A program made the translations under genes and the position numbers. Under the pieces are notes generated by a model. That model was not told the origin of the DNA, searched no databases, and was given only the letters and a program-made list of their open reading frames with translations. 64,000 bases of DNA from contig NZ_VNJK01000001.1 of assembly GCF_007786455.1 (NCBI RefSeq), forward strand, positions 1,572,074-1,636,073, in the 5' to 3' direction. Position 1 is the stretch's first letter. Each line of letters starts with the position of its first letter. Origin of the DNA: Paenibacillus agilis (lineage in GTDB: Bacteria > Bacillota > Bacilli > Paenibacillales > Paenibacillaceae). This document shows positions 27,222 through 36,596 of this stretch, in pieces.

Positions 27222-27915
27222 ATTTCATGGACATGCATGTATTCAAATTACTGGGCAAGAACATTCCATCCTTGTTGATCCTTTCTTGACAGGTAATCCT
27301 GTCGCTGTAGAATCTGCAGAAACGATTCAAGCGGATACGATTCTTCTGACACATGGTCATGATGATCATACTGGGGATGCAATCAATATAGCGAAGCGAA
27401 ACGATGCGACTGTCATTACGATAGTTGAACTTGCAGCTTATTTATCTCTGCAAGGTCTTGAATCCGTTGTGCCTATGAATATCGGCGGTGGCGCCTCATT
27501 CCCGTTTGGGGAACTAAAATGGGTGCCAGCTTTGCATAGTTCATCGGCTATTGTGGATGGAGAGATTATTTATTTAGGTAACCCAGCAGGCTTCGTTCTT
27601 CAAATGGAGGGCGTAACGATATATCATGCAGGAGATACGGCCTTGTTCTCGGATATGAAACTTATCGGGGAACGATATGCACCGGATATTGCATTTTTGC
27701 CGATTGGCAGCCATTTTACGATGGATCCTACGGACGCGCTGCTTGCGGCACAATGGTTACAAGCTAAGGTTGTTGTCCCTATTCATTACAATACGTTCTC
27801 GCTTATTGAACAAGATGGACATGAGTATGCTGAGAAGCTAAAGCAGTTCGGTATTAAAGGGATTGTTATGGAGCCTGGCCAAGTGCTGGATACATCTACG
27901 TGGCAATTCGTATAG
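27211..27915 (+). CDS. UPF0173 metallo-beta-lactamase-fold hydrolase (YtkL-like)
   Basis: A 234-residue metal-dependent hydrolase with the metallo-beta-lactamase fold: the THGHDDHTGD zinc signature near residue 50, HAGDTALFSD, LPIGSHFTMD and a C-terminal PIHYNTF. The family is broadly conserved, but its physiological substrate is not established. It starts inside the last bases of scpB, with GGAGGG upstream, so it probably belongs to the same transcript. Followed by a terminator. Confidence 0.88.
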   Translation: MQIKFHGHACIQITGQEHSILVDPFLTGNPVAVESAETIQADTILLTHGHDDHTGDAINIAKRNDATVITIVELAAYLSLQGLESVVPMNIGGGASFPFGELKWVPALHSSSAIVDGEIIYLGNPAGFVLQMEGVTIYHAGDTALFSDMKLIGERYAPDIAFLPIGSHFTMDPTDALLAAQWLQAKVVVPIHYNTFSLIEQDGHEYAEKLKQFGIKGIVMEPGQVLDTSTWQFV

Positions 27916-27953
27916 AAGGTATAATGTTTAGTTATTTGTTTGAATGAAATGTT

Positions 27954-28008
27954 GAAAAAGAGAGCTGTTCCATAGTAGCTAATGCTGCTAATGGGGTAGC
28001 TCTTTTTC
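27954..28008 (+). terminator. Terminator of the scpA-scpB-hydrolase unit
   Basis: AAAAAGAGAGCT pairs with AGCTCTTTTT through a compound stem that also contains CCAT/ATGG and AGC/GCT pairs. Confidence 0.85.
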
Positions 28009-28096
28009 TATTTTATATGTATTCTTAGTTGCCCTGCATGGAGTTGGATACATGTGGCTATAATACGAGCATTGCAGGAAGAGGGGTGACTTGCAG

Positions 28097-28789
28097 ATGC
28101 TCATATGGCTATGGAGCTTCTTGCTTGCTGCGGCAATCGTAATTGGCTTTAATGTGACCGTACTGATGTCTCATCTGGAGGTAAAGCTAGTTATCTCAAA
28201 ACAGGGCAAGCACGAGCGGGTATGGATTGGGATTAGAGCCGTCTATGGAATCGTTCGTTGGCGATATGAGATCCGCAGCATTCAATTTCAAAATTTTAAG
28301 CAAGGGTTCAGTATGAAGTCCAAGCAGAAAGAGCAGTCTTGGGCGGGCAAACACAAAGAACGAATGCGTAATTTTATCGGAGCTGAAACCATTAAGAAGT
28401 GGAACAAAGAAATAGTGCGTGTGGTCGCTCGTACATATGGATTTGAAAAGTGGGGTTTACAAACACTAGATCATATTGAAGTGGACAGCTACATATGGGA
28501 TACCGAATACGGAACGACAAATGCTGCCCATACGGGGATGCTGTATGGATTAGCATGGGCTGTAATTGGTGGAGTAACAGGCTTTATTACCCAACTGCTG
28601 ACCTTCCGACGCTTACCTGATGTAGAAGTCGTTCCTCGATTTGATTGTCCTGTATTTTCCACAAGGTTTCTGTGCATAGGTCGAATTCGTGTCGTACATG
28701 CTATTTTTGCAGTGATTGTGCTCATTTTCCGCATCAAGCGGGCTGAAGGAGGAGTTAAGCAATGGCGGAGCATCCAATCGAAGGCTTGA
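28097..28789 (+). CDS. DUF2953 protein (YtfI-like)
   Basis: A 230-residue protein with an N-terminal membrane span (about 5-24) and a second hydrophobic stretch near residues 150-170. It matches the DUF2953 pattern and stands right before the ytfJ-type gene, as ytfI does before ytfJ in B. subtilis. A spore-related role is suggested only by that pairing. ATG 28097 lies ten bases after GAGGGG; TTG 28091 is possible. Overlaps the next gene by 28 bases. Confidence 0.8.
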   Translation: MLIWLWSFLLAAAIVIGFNVTVLMSHLEVKLVISKQGKHERVWIGIRAVYGIVRWRYEIRSIQFQNFKQGFSMKSKQKEQSWAGKHKERMRNFIGAETIKKWNKEIVRVVARTYGFEKWGLQTLDHIEVDSYIWDTEYGTTNAAHTGMLYGLAWAVIGGVTGFITQLLTFRRLPDVEVVPRFDCPVFSTRFLCIGRIRVVHAIFAVIVLIFRIKRAEGGVKQWRSIQSKA

Positions 28790-29226
28790 TGCAAGTCGCT
28801 CTGGAAAATATTAAAGGGATGATCGATGTTAATGCAATTGTCGGTGATCCTGTACAAACGCCAGATGGTTCTGTCATCATTCCAATTAGCAGGGTTGGTA
28901 TCGGATTTGCGGCAGGGGGAAGTGACTATCGAATTATTAACGGTGAAAAGTCACAAAATCAAAACCAGCAAGTACATCGCTATCCGCCACAGCAACCGTT
29001 CGGAGGAGGAAGCGGGGGCGGTGTATATATGAACCCGATTGGCTTCCTTGTAGTAGGAAAACAAAATGTGCAGGTTGTATCGATGGATAACAATACTCAC
29101 TTGTTAGAAAAAATTATCGATTCGACTCCGCAAATTATTGATCGACTTGAATCTCTATTTAAGCGTAAAGATAGTCACGCTCAGAAGCAAACAACACATA
29201 ACCATAACACACATGCCGATTCATAG
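28762..29226 (+). CDS. ytfJ: GerW-family sporulation protein (YtfJ)
   Basis: A 154-residue GerW/YtfJ family protein: the conserved core runs from VDVNAIVG-like sequence through VIIPISRVGIGFAAGGSDY, a Gly-rich stretch, and GFLVVGKQNVQVVSM. The family is made in the forespore and has been linked to L-alanine germination response in B. subtilis (GerW). The C-terminus is His/Gln rich. AAGGAGGAG precedes the start, and it is coupled to the DUF2953 gene. Confidence 0.9.
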   Translation: MAEHPIEGLMQVALENIKGMIDVNAIVGDPVQTPDGSVIIPISRVGIGFAAGGSDYRIINGEKSQNQNQQVHRYPPQQPFGGGSGGGVYMNPIGFLVVGKQNVQVVSMDNNTHLLEKIIDSTPQIIDRLESLFKRKDSHAQKQTTHNHNTHADS

Positions 29227-29241
29227 TGACTGTATGAAATC

Positions 29242-29320
29242 AAAAGCGTCAATAAACTCGAGCTGTCATTCAGTCGTTTGGCTGAAGCAACATGCGGCTG
29301 CGTGGGTATGGCGCTTTTTT
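29242..29320 (+). terminator. Probable terminator of the ytfI/ytfJ pair
   Basis: AAAAGCG and CGCTTTTTTT close an irregular long stem-loop. Confidence 0.55.
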
Positions 29321-29466
29321 TGAACCATTTTACATGGGAATAGCTTGGACAAAATGTTGGACATACGTAGCATCGTATTCGCATACATATGAATTACGGC
29401 GTGAGGAGCAGGTCTTATCCAGACTGAACTCCATGTTCTGACATCATGAAGGAGGATTACGAATTA

Positions 29467-30636
29467 ATGATTCATCGGAAGCTAGCAGCCGTCATTGCCC
29501 TTGTACTGCTATGGAACCCTATCTTCCAACTGGGTAATGCAGAAGCGATAAAAATGAACGATCAGTATGAAGTTATAACAGTGAGCAAAGAAAAAAAGAA
29601 AAGCAATAAGAAGAAAAGCAAAAGCAATTCTTCAGAAGCACCTAGAACGGGAGCAAAAGCGTTTGCCTTAATCGATGTGTCAACTGGCAGGATTCTTCAT
29701 AGTGATAACGGGGAAACGCGTCTGCCTATGGCTAGTACAACAAAAATTATGACCGCGATTGTGGCGTTGGAGTCTGGAAAGTTAAATGACAAAGTGAAAA
29801 CGAGTAAGCGCGCAGTTGGCAAAGAAGGATCATCGATATATTTGCGTTTAGGTGAAGAAATGACGCTGCAGCATTTGATATATGGTCTGATGCTTCGCTC
29901 TGGAAATGATGCGGCTGTAGCAATCGCAGAACATGTTGGCGGCTCAGAAGACGGCTTTGTTTATATGATGAATCAAAAGTCGGAGGAGCTTGGTCTTGAA
30001 AATACGAGTTTTCGCAATCCACATGGGTTGGACCAAAAAGAACACTACACTTCCGCGCATGATCTTGCACGAATAAGTGCGTATGCGTTGCATAACAAGC
30101 ATTTTCAAACAATTGTAAAGACGAAAGTTAAGGTTGTCCCAAATCCAATTGAAAAATGGGATTACAAATGGACAAATAAAAACAAGATGCTTCGTTTCTA
30201 CGCTGGAGCGGATGGCGTTAAGACGGGATATACGAGCGATGCGCTGCGTTGTTTAGTAAGCTCTGCTACCCGTAATGGACAACAGCTTGCTGTAGTTACA
30301 TTGAATGATGGCGATGATTGGAATGATCATCAAGCTTTGCTTGACTATGGGTTTACACACTATCCATTAACGAACGTCATTGAAAAAGGTTATAAACTGG
30401 AAGGACAACCATATGAGATGGATGCGTCGTGGAGCTATCCTTTACGTTCAGAGGAACAGTCGAAAATCCAGCAAAAAGTTGAATGGTTTCAACCAAATTC
30501 TCTTGATTATCGACTAGGTCATCGTGGCAAGCTATCCATTTGGTTAGAGGATAAGTTGATTGGATCAATACCGATTAAGCAATCAATGCAAATGAAAACA
30601 GAACAAGCAGAAGCGAATCAGAGAAATACCCAATAA
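29467..30636 (+). CDS. dacB: D-alanyl-D-alanine carboxypeptidase, DacB-like
   Basis: A peptidase S11 penicillin-binding protein of 389 residues: signal peptide (hydrophobic 6-24), a Lys-rich linker (residues 41-52), catalytic Ser90-x2-Lys93 (MASTTKIM), SGN (RSGNDAA) and KTG (VKTGYTS). In B. subtilis dacB heads the dacB-spmA-spmB operon and controls cortex cross-linking; the same three-gene order here supports the name. ATG 29467 is chosen because AAGGAGG precedes it by 11 bases. Sequence alone does not separate it from other S11 enzymes. Confidence 0.85.
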   Translation: MIHRKLAAVIALVLLWNPIFQLGNAEAIKMNDQYEVITVSKEKKKSNKKKSKSNSSEAPRTGAKAFALIDVSTGRILHSDNGETRLPMASTTKIMTAIVALESGKLNDKVKTSKRAVGKEGSSIYLRLGEEMTLQHLIYGLMLRSGNDAAVAIAEHVGGSEDGFVYMMNQKSEELGLENTSFRNPHGLDQKEHYTSAHDLARISAYALHNKHFQTIVKTKVKVVPNPIEKWDYKWTNKNKMLRFYAGADGVKTGYTSDALRCLVSSATRNGQQLAVVTLNDGDDWNDHQALLDYGFTHYPLTNVIEKGYKLEGQPYEMDASWSYPLRSEEQSKIQQKVEWFQPNSLDYRLGHRGKLSIWLEDKLIGSIPIKQSMQMKTEQAEANQRNTQ

Positions 30637-30733
30637 ACATTAAAGAGCTTATTGCTTTATGTGTAGCGCACAGAATCAGGGAGAGGTGAGTGCGCTGGAC
30701 AAGTTTCACATTAAGTGAATGAGGGGGAGCAGC

Positions 30734-31363
30734 ATGGTTAATGCGATATGGATTTTTATGCTGGTTGTAGGATTTATTGCAGCTGCTGCACAAGGGCGAA
30801 TCGAAGCTGTAACCGAAGCTGTATTTGATGGTGCTAAGACGGGTGTTACGGTAAGTTTCGGCCTTATCAGCGTTATGGTATTTTGGCTGGGGATGATGCG
30901 CATAGCAGAGGATGCGGGCTTGCTAAAGTCATTAGCTAAATTGCTTGGACCTGTGGTGCGTTATTTATTCCCGGATGTTCCGCGCAACCATCCTGCGTTA
31001 GGTTTCATTATGTCAAATATGAGCGCCAATTTATTAGGGTTGGGTAATGCAGCTACCCCAATGGGCATTCGAGCTATGCAGGAGCTGCAGAAACTGAATC
31101 CTGATAAATCAACGGCCACACCAGCAATGTGTACCCTTTTGGCGATTAACACCTCAAGTATCACGTTAATACCAACCACATTAATAGCCATTCGCATGAA
31201 CTTTGATTCCGCTAATCCGGCTGAAATCGTTGGAACGACTTTATTAGCTACAATGGTTGCTACAATAGCTGCCATCGCTGCAGATCGTTGGTACCGATCT
31301 CGAACAAAAAGCCCGCCGCATACCCAACATCATGAATCGAATTCTGTGCCAGCAGGACCATAG
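30734..31363 (+). CDS. spmA: Spore maturation protein A
   Basis: A 209-residue membrane protein with several hydrophobic spans and the NupG/SpmA gate motif GLGNAATPMG. With SpmB it is needed for normal dehydration of the spore core in B. subtilis. The start at ATG 30734 has GAGGGGGAG upstream; an ATG 15 bases earlier overlaps that site. It sits between the dacB-like gene and spmB. Confidence 0.93.
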   Translation: MVNAIWIFMLVVGFIAAAAQGRIEAVTEAVFDGAKTGVTVSFGLISVMVFWLGMMRIAEDAGLLKSLAKLLGPVVRYLFPDVPRNHPALGFIMSNMSANLLGLGNAATPMGIRAMQELQKLNPDKSTATPAMCTLLAINTSSITLIPTTLIAIRMNFDSANPAEIVGTTLLATMVATIAAIAADRWYRSRTKSPPHTQHHESNSVPAGP

Positions 31364-31416
31364 CTTGTTAACAGCTGTCTAATACGGTAATGCGTGTGCA
31401 GAAAGGATGATGGAGC

Positions 31417-31950
31417 TTGTATGCGTTCTTGACAACCATTTCTACTTGGGCGATTCCAGCCATTATCGTCTTCATCCCCCTATACGCATATATGAAGCGA
31501 GTTCCGGTGTATGAATCGTTTGTCGAAGGTGCCAAGGATGGGTTCCAGACATCGATCAACATCATTCCGACTTTAGTTGGTATGATGGTCGCCATTAGTG
31601 TATTTCGAGCATCGGGTGCAATGGATTGGCTTGTGGGGCTGATGAGACCACTGCTCGATTGGTTCGGAATACCAAGTGAAGTTATGCCATTAGCGTTTCT
31701 TAGACCTATTACAGGAGCCGGCTCGCTCGCGTTCACAACGGATTTGATTAAAACGTACGGCCCTGATTCGCTCATTGGTCGAATTGCCTCTACGATTCAA
31801 GGAAGTACAGATACTACGTTATATGTGCTAACTGTCTATTTCGGGGCCATTGGTATTCGCAAAGGACGCTACGCATTAAAAGTAGGGCTATTTTCAGATA
31901 TTGTAGGATTTGTAGCGGCCATTATCATTTGTATGCTTATATTTGTATAA
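31417..31950 (+). CDS. spmB: Spore maturation protein B
   Basis: A 177-residue membrane protein, partner of SpmA in spore core dehydration, close to the B. subtilis length. It carries the family motif RPITGAGSLA and IQGSTDTTLYVLTVYFG. The start is TTG 31417 with GGATGATGGAG upstream. It is the last gene of the dacB-like/spmA/spmB group. Confidence 0.93.
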   Translation: MYAFLTTISTWAIPAIIVFIPLYAYMKRVPVYESFVEGAKDGFQTSINIIPTLVGMMVAISVFRASGAMDWLVGLMRPLLDWFGIPSEVMPLAFLRPITGAGSLAFTTDLIKTYGPDSLIGRIASTIQGSTDTTLYVLTVYFGAIGIRKGRYALKVGLFSDIVGFVAAIIICMLIFV

Positions 31951-31967
31951 TGGATGCGTAAATGTGT

Positions 31968-32028
31968 TATAATGTGATAGAGACGCCCAGTTTCTAGGTG
32001 ATATGCACCTAAAACAGGGTGTTTTTTC
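31968..32028 (+). terminator. Hairpin terminator between spmB and rluB, with a TATAAT just before it
   Basis: ACGCCC (31983-31988) pairs with GGGTGT (32017-32022) around an inner TAGGTG/CACCTA stem, followed by six T. A TATAAT at 31968-31973 lies about ten bases before the stem, so a transcript starting there would open with this hairpin. The simplest reading is the spmB terminator. Confidence 0.7.
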
Positions 32029-32108
32029 TTGTTTCGACATGTTTTTATCAGTTTCGCTTGTGGACTTGTTCACGAACGGATATCATAGGTTTGAGGTGAA
32101 TGACACAA

Positions 32109-32852
32109 ATGGAAGAACGTCTTCAAAAAGTTATGGCGAATGCAGGTATAGCGTCTCGCCGCAAATGTGAGCAATTGATATTAGATGGAAAAGTAGAAGT
32201 AAACGGTGAGCTTGTGTTGACACTTGGCGTCAAAGCGAATCCTGATACGGATGAGATTACAGTGAATGGCCGTCCGTTGAGAAAGGCGGCTGAGAAAGTC
32301 GTTATCGCTTTCTATAAACCGAAAGGTGTAATTACATCGATGTCAGATCCTGAGGGCCGTAAGACGGTTAAGGATTTTCTTAAAAAGATAAAGACTCGTG
32401 TATATCCGGTTGGTCGTTTGGACTATGACACCGAAGGATTGTTAATTCTGACAAACGATGGTGAATTGGCGAATTGGCTGACACATCCACGCCACCACGT
32501 TGGCAAGATTTATCGAGCTACGGTTAAAGGTATTCCACATGGCGATAAGCTAGAGATGCTTAAGAAAGGCATTATGCTTGATGATGGAATGACTCAGCCT
32601 GCAGAAGTTGAGTATTTCGATGTTGACTTGGAGCAAAATGTCGCAACGATTAGTATGACGATTTATGAAGGTCGTAACCGTCAAGTGAGAAGGATGTTTG
32701 AAGCAATTGGACATCCGGTAACGCGTCTGAAGCGTGTTCAATTTGGAAATATTACGCTGCAAGGTCTTGTTCGAGGTAAGCATCGTCTATTGACGAAGGC
32801 TGAGATCAACGAACTCAAGCAATCACCTGTCAAAACGGAACGCTTAAAATAA
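32109..32852 (+). CDS. rluB: 23S rRNA pseudouridine synthase B
   Basis: Modifies a uridine in 23S rRNA helix 90. 247 residues: an N-terminal S4 RNA-binding domain (about 1-60), and the RsuA/RluB catalytic domain with PVGRLDYDTEGLLILTNDG (catalytic Asp) and EGRNRQVRRMFEAIGHPV. ATG 32109 lies 11 bases after GAGGTG; ATG 32100 is in frame but too close to it. It lies between spmB and resA, as in B. subtilis. Confidence 0.93.
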   Translation: MEERLQKVMANAGIASRRKCEQLILDGKVEVNGELVLTLGVKANPDTDEITVNGRPLRKAAEKVVIAFYKPKGVITSMSDPEGRKTVKDFLKKIKTRVYPVGRLDYDTEGLLILTNDGELANWLTHPRHHVGKIYRATVKGIPHGDKLEMLKKGIMLDDGMTQPAEVEYFDVDLEQNVATISMTIYEGRNRQVRRMFEAIGHPVTRLKRVQFGNITLQGLVRGKHRLLTKAEINELKQSPVKTERLK

Positions 32853-32913
32853 CATGCTGGCGTTACAAGATGCGTGAACAATTTGTGGCATCTAATAGCA
32901 TTTAGCAAACGTG

Positions 32914-33050
32914 TCGCCCTTCTATGACACATAAATTTCATAAAAAGGAAGATGTGTCCTTGCGTATATGGATTATAATGGACGTGTTCGGTGTAATCGA
33001 ATTGTTTGAACTGCGCCGCCTAATTGTGAAATTTGTCATAGAAAGGGCGA
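32914..33050. repeat. Distant inverted repeat pairing with the resA ribosome site
   Basis: TCGCCCTTCTATGACA (32914-32929) is complementary to TGTCATAGAAAGGGCGA (33034-33050) with a single extra base. The downstream arm is the resA ribosome-binding region, ending six bases before its ATG. The 5' arm is itself flanked by GTGTC/GACAC. Confidence 0.75.
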
Positions 33051-33056
33051 ATTAAG

Positions 33057-33578
33057 ATGGGAAAACGAAATAAATCACTTCAAATGGTTATTCTTGCAGC
33101 CATTATACTTCTTGGCGGATTCGCCATTGGTTCGGCTTTATTCGCGAATGATTCAGTTCCTGTTGTAGGAAGTAAAGTTCCGAATATAAAGCTACAGCAA
33201 TTGAATGGGGATGTGCAAGAGCTTGCTGATCTAAAAGGCGAGGCCATTGTGCTGAATTTCTGGGGTACATGGTGTGAGCCTTGTACACGTGAGATGCCAG
33301 CCTTTCAACGTGCTCATGAGGAATGGAAAGACAAAGGCGTTTCTATTATAGCTGTCAACAATGGTGAAGATCCGATTACTGTAAACAACTATGTTAACGC
33401 TATGAATATTACGTTTCCTATTTGGCTGGACAGTAAGAAATCAGCTGCCAAAGCGTATGGTATTCGACCACTTCCTACCACTTTCTTTATTAAGCCGGAT
33501 GGTACCGTACACAATATCATATTAGGTGAAGTAGAAGAATCTGTGCTGCAGACACAGATAAAGGAAATTACTAGCTAA
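33057..33578 (+). CDS. resA: Thiol-disulfide oxidoreductase ResA
   Basis: A membrane-anchored thioredoxin-like protein (173 aa) facing outside the cytoplasmic membrane. It reduces the haem-binding cysteines of apocytochrome c so haem can be attached. One N-terminal anchor (8-30), then a TlpA-type thioredoxin fold with active-site Cys73-Glu-Pro-Cys76 and the cis-Pro loop RPLPTTF. The CEPC motif is exactly that of B. subtilis ResA. First gene of the resABCDE group. Its ribosome site GAAAGGGCG can pair with a segment about 120 bases upstream, which may limit translation. Confidence 0.95.
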   Translation: MGKRNKSLQMVILAAIILLGGFAIGSALFANDSVPVVGSKVPNIKLQQLNGDVQELADLKGEAIVLNFWGTWCEPCTREMPAFQRAHEEWKDKGVSIIAVNNGEDPITVNNYVNAMNITFPIWLDSKKSAAKAYGIRPLPTTFFIKPDGTVHNIILGEVEESVLQTQIKEITS

Positions 33579-33608
33579 CCAAGTGCATAACGCAAGGGGG
33601 CTACATCC

Positions 33609-35279
33609 TTGGAATTTCAAAATACGAAATGTGAATGCGGGCATCAAAACCCCACTCAGACAATACTATGCGAAGCTTGTGGTAAGCCTTTACATGAAAG
33701 TGATATGGAAACATCAGTATTAGAAATGAGATATGATGGTGTTGCCCGAAAATCTCAAAAAGCAAATCCAAGTGTGATTGACCGTGTGTGGAATTTTTTC
33801 TCTTCTGTAAAAATAGCAGTTGTCATCATTATTATTACACTCATTGGTGCGTCGCTGGGAACGATTTATCCTCAAGAGAGCCAGTTCATCAACTTTGATC
33901 CCTCGACTTACTACAAAGAAAACTACGGTACGATAGGACATATTTATTACTTACTCGGATTGTCACATACATACGAATCATGGTGGTTTATAACGTTGCT
34001 TGTTATGATTGGTGCTTCATTGGTCATTTGCAGCTTGGATCGGGTATTGCCACTTTATCGTGCCCTACACAAGCAAAAAATTCGCAAGCATGATCAGTTT
34101 CTGCGTCGTCAACGCATCGTCTATGAACAGCAATTTCCTGAAGCTATGAATCAGGAGGATTGGATACAGAAAGCTAAGAAGGCTCTTAAGCGCAAAGGCT
34201 ATCGTGTCTATGAGCAGGATGGTGCAATACTAGCGGAGAAGAACCGTTTCAGTCGTTGGGGGCCGTATATTAACCATATTGGGTTAATTATTTTTTTATT
34301 AGCTGTGCTGGCTCGCAGCATTCCTGGCTGGAATTTAGAATATTATGCAGCTTTTCCGCATAACGAACCACGCCCGATCGAGAACACTCCCTATTATTTG
34401 GAAAATAATAAATTTACCGTTGAATACTATACGTTAGAAGAAATGCCAGAACAGTTTGCAAAGGAAGGTCGTGTCATTCCTAAACTGTTTGAGACACAAG
34501 CTACCTTATACCGTTGTGCGGCCAATTGTGATGAACCTCTGGCAGAACCAAAGTTGGAGGAAGTTTATAAACATAACATAAGGGTAAATGAGCCGTTGAA
34601 GTATGAAGATCTGATGATATTTCAATATGATTTTGATCTGACACCAAAGCTTGTTGCTGTTAAGCCTGTACTCAAAAACACGAAGACAAACGAAGTATAC
34701 GGTTCTTTTGAATTAAAAATAAGTAAGTCCGAACCGAAGTATATCGTTGGCCCATATACATTGGAGCTTCGTGAGAAATACATGGACTTTGACTTAGGCA
34801 AGGATGGCAAGCCAATAACGAAAACTCCTAATCCTAATGCACCAGCATTTTTATTCATGATCAAAGGACCAGGATTGGAAGAGACAGGTGAGCCATACTT
34901 CTACTTCCCGCTTCAGAAAGACAAACAGCGTTTCCGTGAAGATGTGTTGAATAAGGATATTATGCAAAAAATTCAAATCGACGTTCAATCTATGGCAGAT
35001 GTCACCATCCAAGAATCTTTAAGCTACTTGAATGTTCGAATCGAAAAGGCTCTCCCTTATATTTGGGTGGGAGCGGGAATATCTATGATTGGTTTGGTCA
35101 TGGGCTTCTATTGGCAGCATCGACGCATTTGGCTGCGACTAAATGGGAAGCAATTGCTGCTCGGGGCACATACGAACAAGAATTGGTATGGAATGCGTAA
35201 CGAAGTAGCTCGCATATTGCGAGAGACAGATCTTGAAGTCGATGTGAATGCTATTGATCGTGGAGGGGACAAGTCATGA
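33609..35279 (+). CDS. resB: Cytochrome c biogenesis protein ResB
   Basis: Part of the system II (ResBC) haem-delivery and ligation complex. 556 residues: an N-terminal zinc-ribbon-like segment with two Cys pairs (CECG and CEAC, residues 8-24), membrane spans near 60-85, 110-135 and 215-235, a large extracytoplasmic domain, and a last span near 475-495. The zinc-ribbon is also found in Bacillus ResB. TTG start with AAGGGGG about 11 bases upstream. It overlaps resC by four bases. Confidence 0.93.
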   Translation: MEFQNTKCECGHQNPTQTILCEACGKPLHESDMETSVLEMRYDGVARKSQKANPSVIDRVWNFFSSVKIAVVIIIITLIGASLGTIYPQESQFINFDPSTYYKENYGTIGHIYYLLGLSHTYESWWFITLLVMIGASLVICSLDRVLPLYRALHKQKIRKHDQFLRRQRIVYEQQFPEAMNQEDWIQKAKKALKRKGYRVYEQDGAILAEKNRFSRWGPYINHIGLIIFLLAVLARSIPGWNLEYYAAFPHNEPRPIENTPYYLENNKFTVEYYTLEEMPEQFAKEGRVIPKLFETQATLYRCAANCDEPLAEPKLEEVYKHNIRVNEPLKYEDLMIFQYDFDLTPKLVAVKPVLKNTKTNEVYGSFELKISKSEPKYIVGPYTLELREKYMDFDLGKDGKPITKTPNPNAPAFLFMIKGPGLEETGEPYFYFPLQKDKQRFREDVLNKDIMQKIQIDVQSMADVTIQESLSYLNVRIEKALPYIWVGAGISMIGLVMGFYWQHRRIWLRLNGKQLLLGAHTNKNWYGMRNEVARILRETDLEVDVNAIDRGGDKS

Positions 35280-36529
35280 ACATATTAGAGTTCAGCCAGA
35301 ACTCCTATTTAACTTCCTTTTTCCTTTTTTGCTTCGCCCTTATTTTATATGTTTTTACTTTAGCAGGACGCAGAAAAAATCAAGAAGCACATCTTAAAAA
35401 ATGGGGAACGATTTCTTTTGCCGTTACTGTATTAGGGTTTGTTGCTCAACTGGTTTACTTTATAACACGGTGGATAGGTTCAGGGCATATTCCACTTAGT
35501 AATATGTACGAATTCATGTCATTTTTGGCGATTATGATAGTAGCAGCTTATATTGTCATGCATTTCATTTATCGTTCAGCTGCACTTGGATTGTTTGCAG
35601 TTCCGTTGGCTATTTTAATGATGGGATATGCTTCTGTGTTTCCTAACGAAGTTCAGCCATTGATTCCACAGCTCAAATCCATTTGGCTTATTTTGCACGT
35701 ATCGATGGTGGGTGCGAGTGAAGCGTTTTTTGCAGTCGGTTTCGTAGCTGGGATTATGTACTTGGTTCATACGATGCGCTGGGATGATGCTTCAAAGCGT
35801 AAATCTCAGATCGCATTGGAATTCAGTTTGTTCACCGTCATTATCATTTTAGGGTATGTTGTTGCTGTTTTCGGCTATCGTGCAGCTGGTTATGAGGTGG
35901 AATTGCAGCGCACGGTTGAAGTGGTTGAAACAATAGACAACAACACACAAATTAATAATAAATCGGATTCTATTTCCTACACATTGCCACCGATTTTTGC
36001 AGCTTCTAATAGTAAGGTTGTTGGAGATGAGAAGTTTTTAGGAATGCAGCTTCCGCTTATGGAAGTTCCAGCAGCGATGGATAGTCATAAGACTGCACGT
36101 AAGATGAATACGGTGACTTGGTCTCTGATGTCAGGCTTATTGCTTTATGGACTGATTCGATTAATTATTCGCAAGCCTATTGCCAAAGCACTTCAGCCTC
36201 TTCTTCGCGGTATGAATGCCGACGATCTGGATGAGATTAGCTATCGGGCAACAGCAATAGCATTCCCAGTCTTTACGCTAGGCGGCCTTATTTTTGCGAT
36301 GATTTGGGCACAAGAGGCTTGGGGGCGATTCTGGGCATGGGATCCGAAGGAAGTATGGGCATTAATTACTTGGTTGTTCTACAGTGCGTATCTTCACTTG
36401 CGTTTATCACGCGGCTATCATGGTGAGAAGTCGGCGTGGCTAGTCGTTATTGGCTTTATTATCGTTATGTTTACATTGGTTGGTGTGAATTTGCTAATTG
36501 TCGGACTTCATTCATATGCAGGGGTGTAA
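35276..36529 (+). CDS. resC: Cytochrome c biogenesis protein ResC (CcsA family)
   Basis: The haem channel/ligase partner of ResB. 417 residues with about eight membrane spans and the tryptophan-rich haem-handling motif WGRFWAWDPKEVWAL (around 350), together with conserved His near HVSMVG and HLRLSRG that bind haem. The ATGA overlap with resB indicates coupled translation. It is followed after about 70 bases by resD. Confidence 0.94.
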   Translation: MNILEFSQNSYLTSFFLFCFALILYVFTLAGRRKNQEAHLKKWGTISFAVTVLGFVAQLVYFITRWIGSGHIPLSNMYEFMSFLAIMIVAAYIVMHFIYRSAALGLFAVPLAILMMGYASVFPNEVQPLIPQLKSIWLILHVSMVGASEAFFAVGFVAGIMYLVHTMRWDDASKRKSQIALEFSLFTVIIILGYVVAVFGYRAAGYEVELQRTVEVVETIDNNTQINNKSDSISYTLPPIFAASNSKVVGDEKFLGMQLPLMEVPAAMDSHKTARKMNTVTWSLMSGLLLYGLIRLIIRKPIAKALQPLLRGMNADDLDEISYRATAIAFPVFTLGGLIFAMIWAQEAWGRFWAWDPKEVWALITWLFYSAYLHLRLSRGYHGEKSAWLVVIGFIIVMFTLVGVNLLIVGLHSYAGV

Positions 36530-36596
36530 ACCTAAGGAATTATGCAGTATGATATAGAGGAACGTATTGTTAGTGGTGTTGAAAGGGGAGTCAGTC

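Noticed and set aside
33021..33040. Rex-like site TTGTGAAATTTGTCATAG before resA
   Set aside because: Only the first half-site matches; second half 4 of 7 positions.
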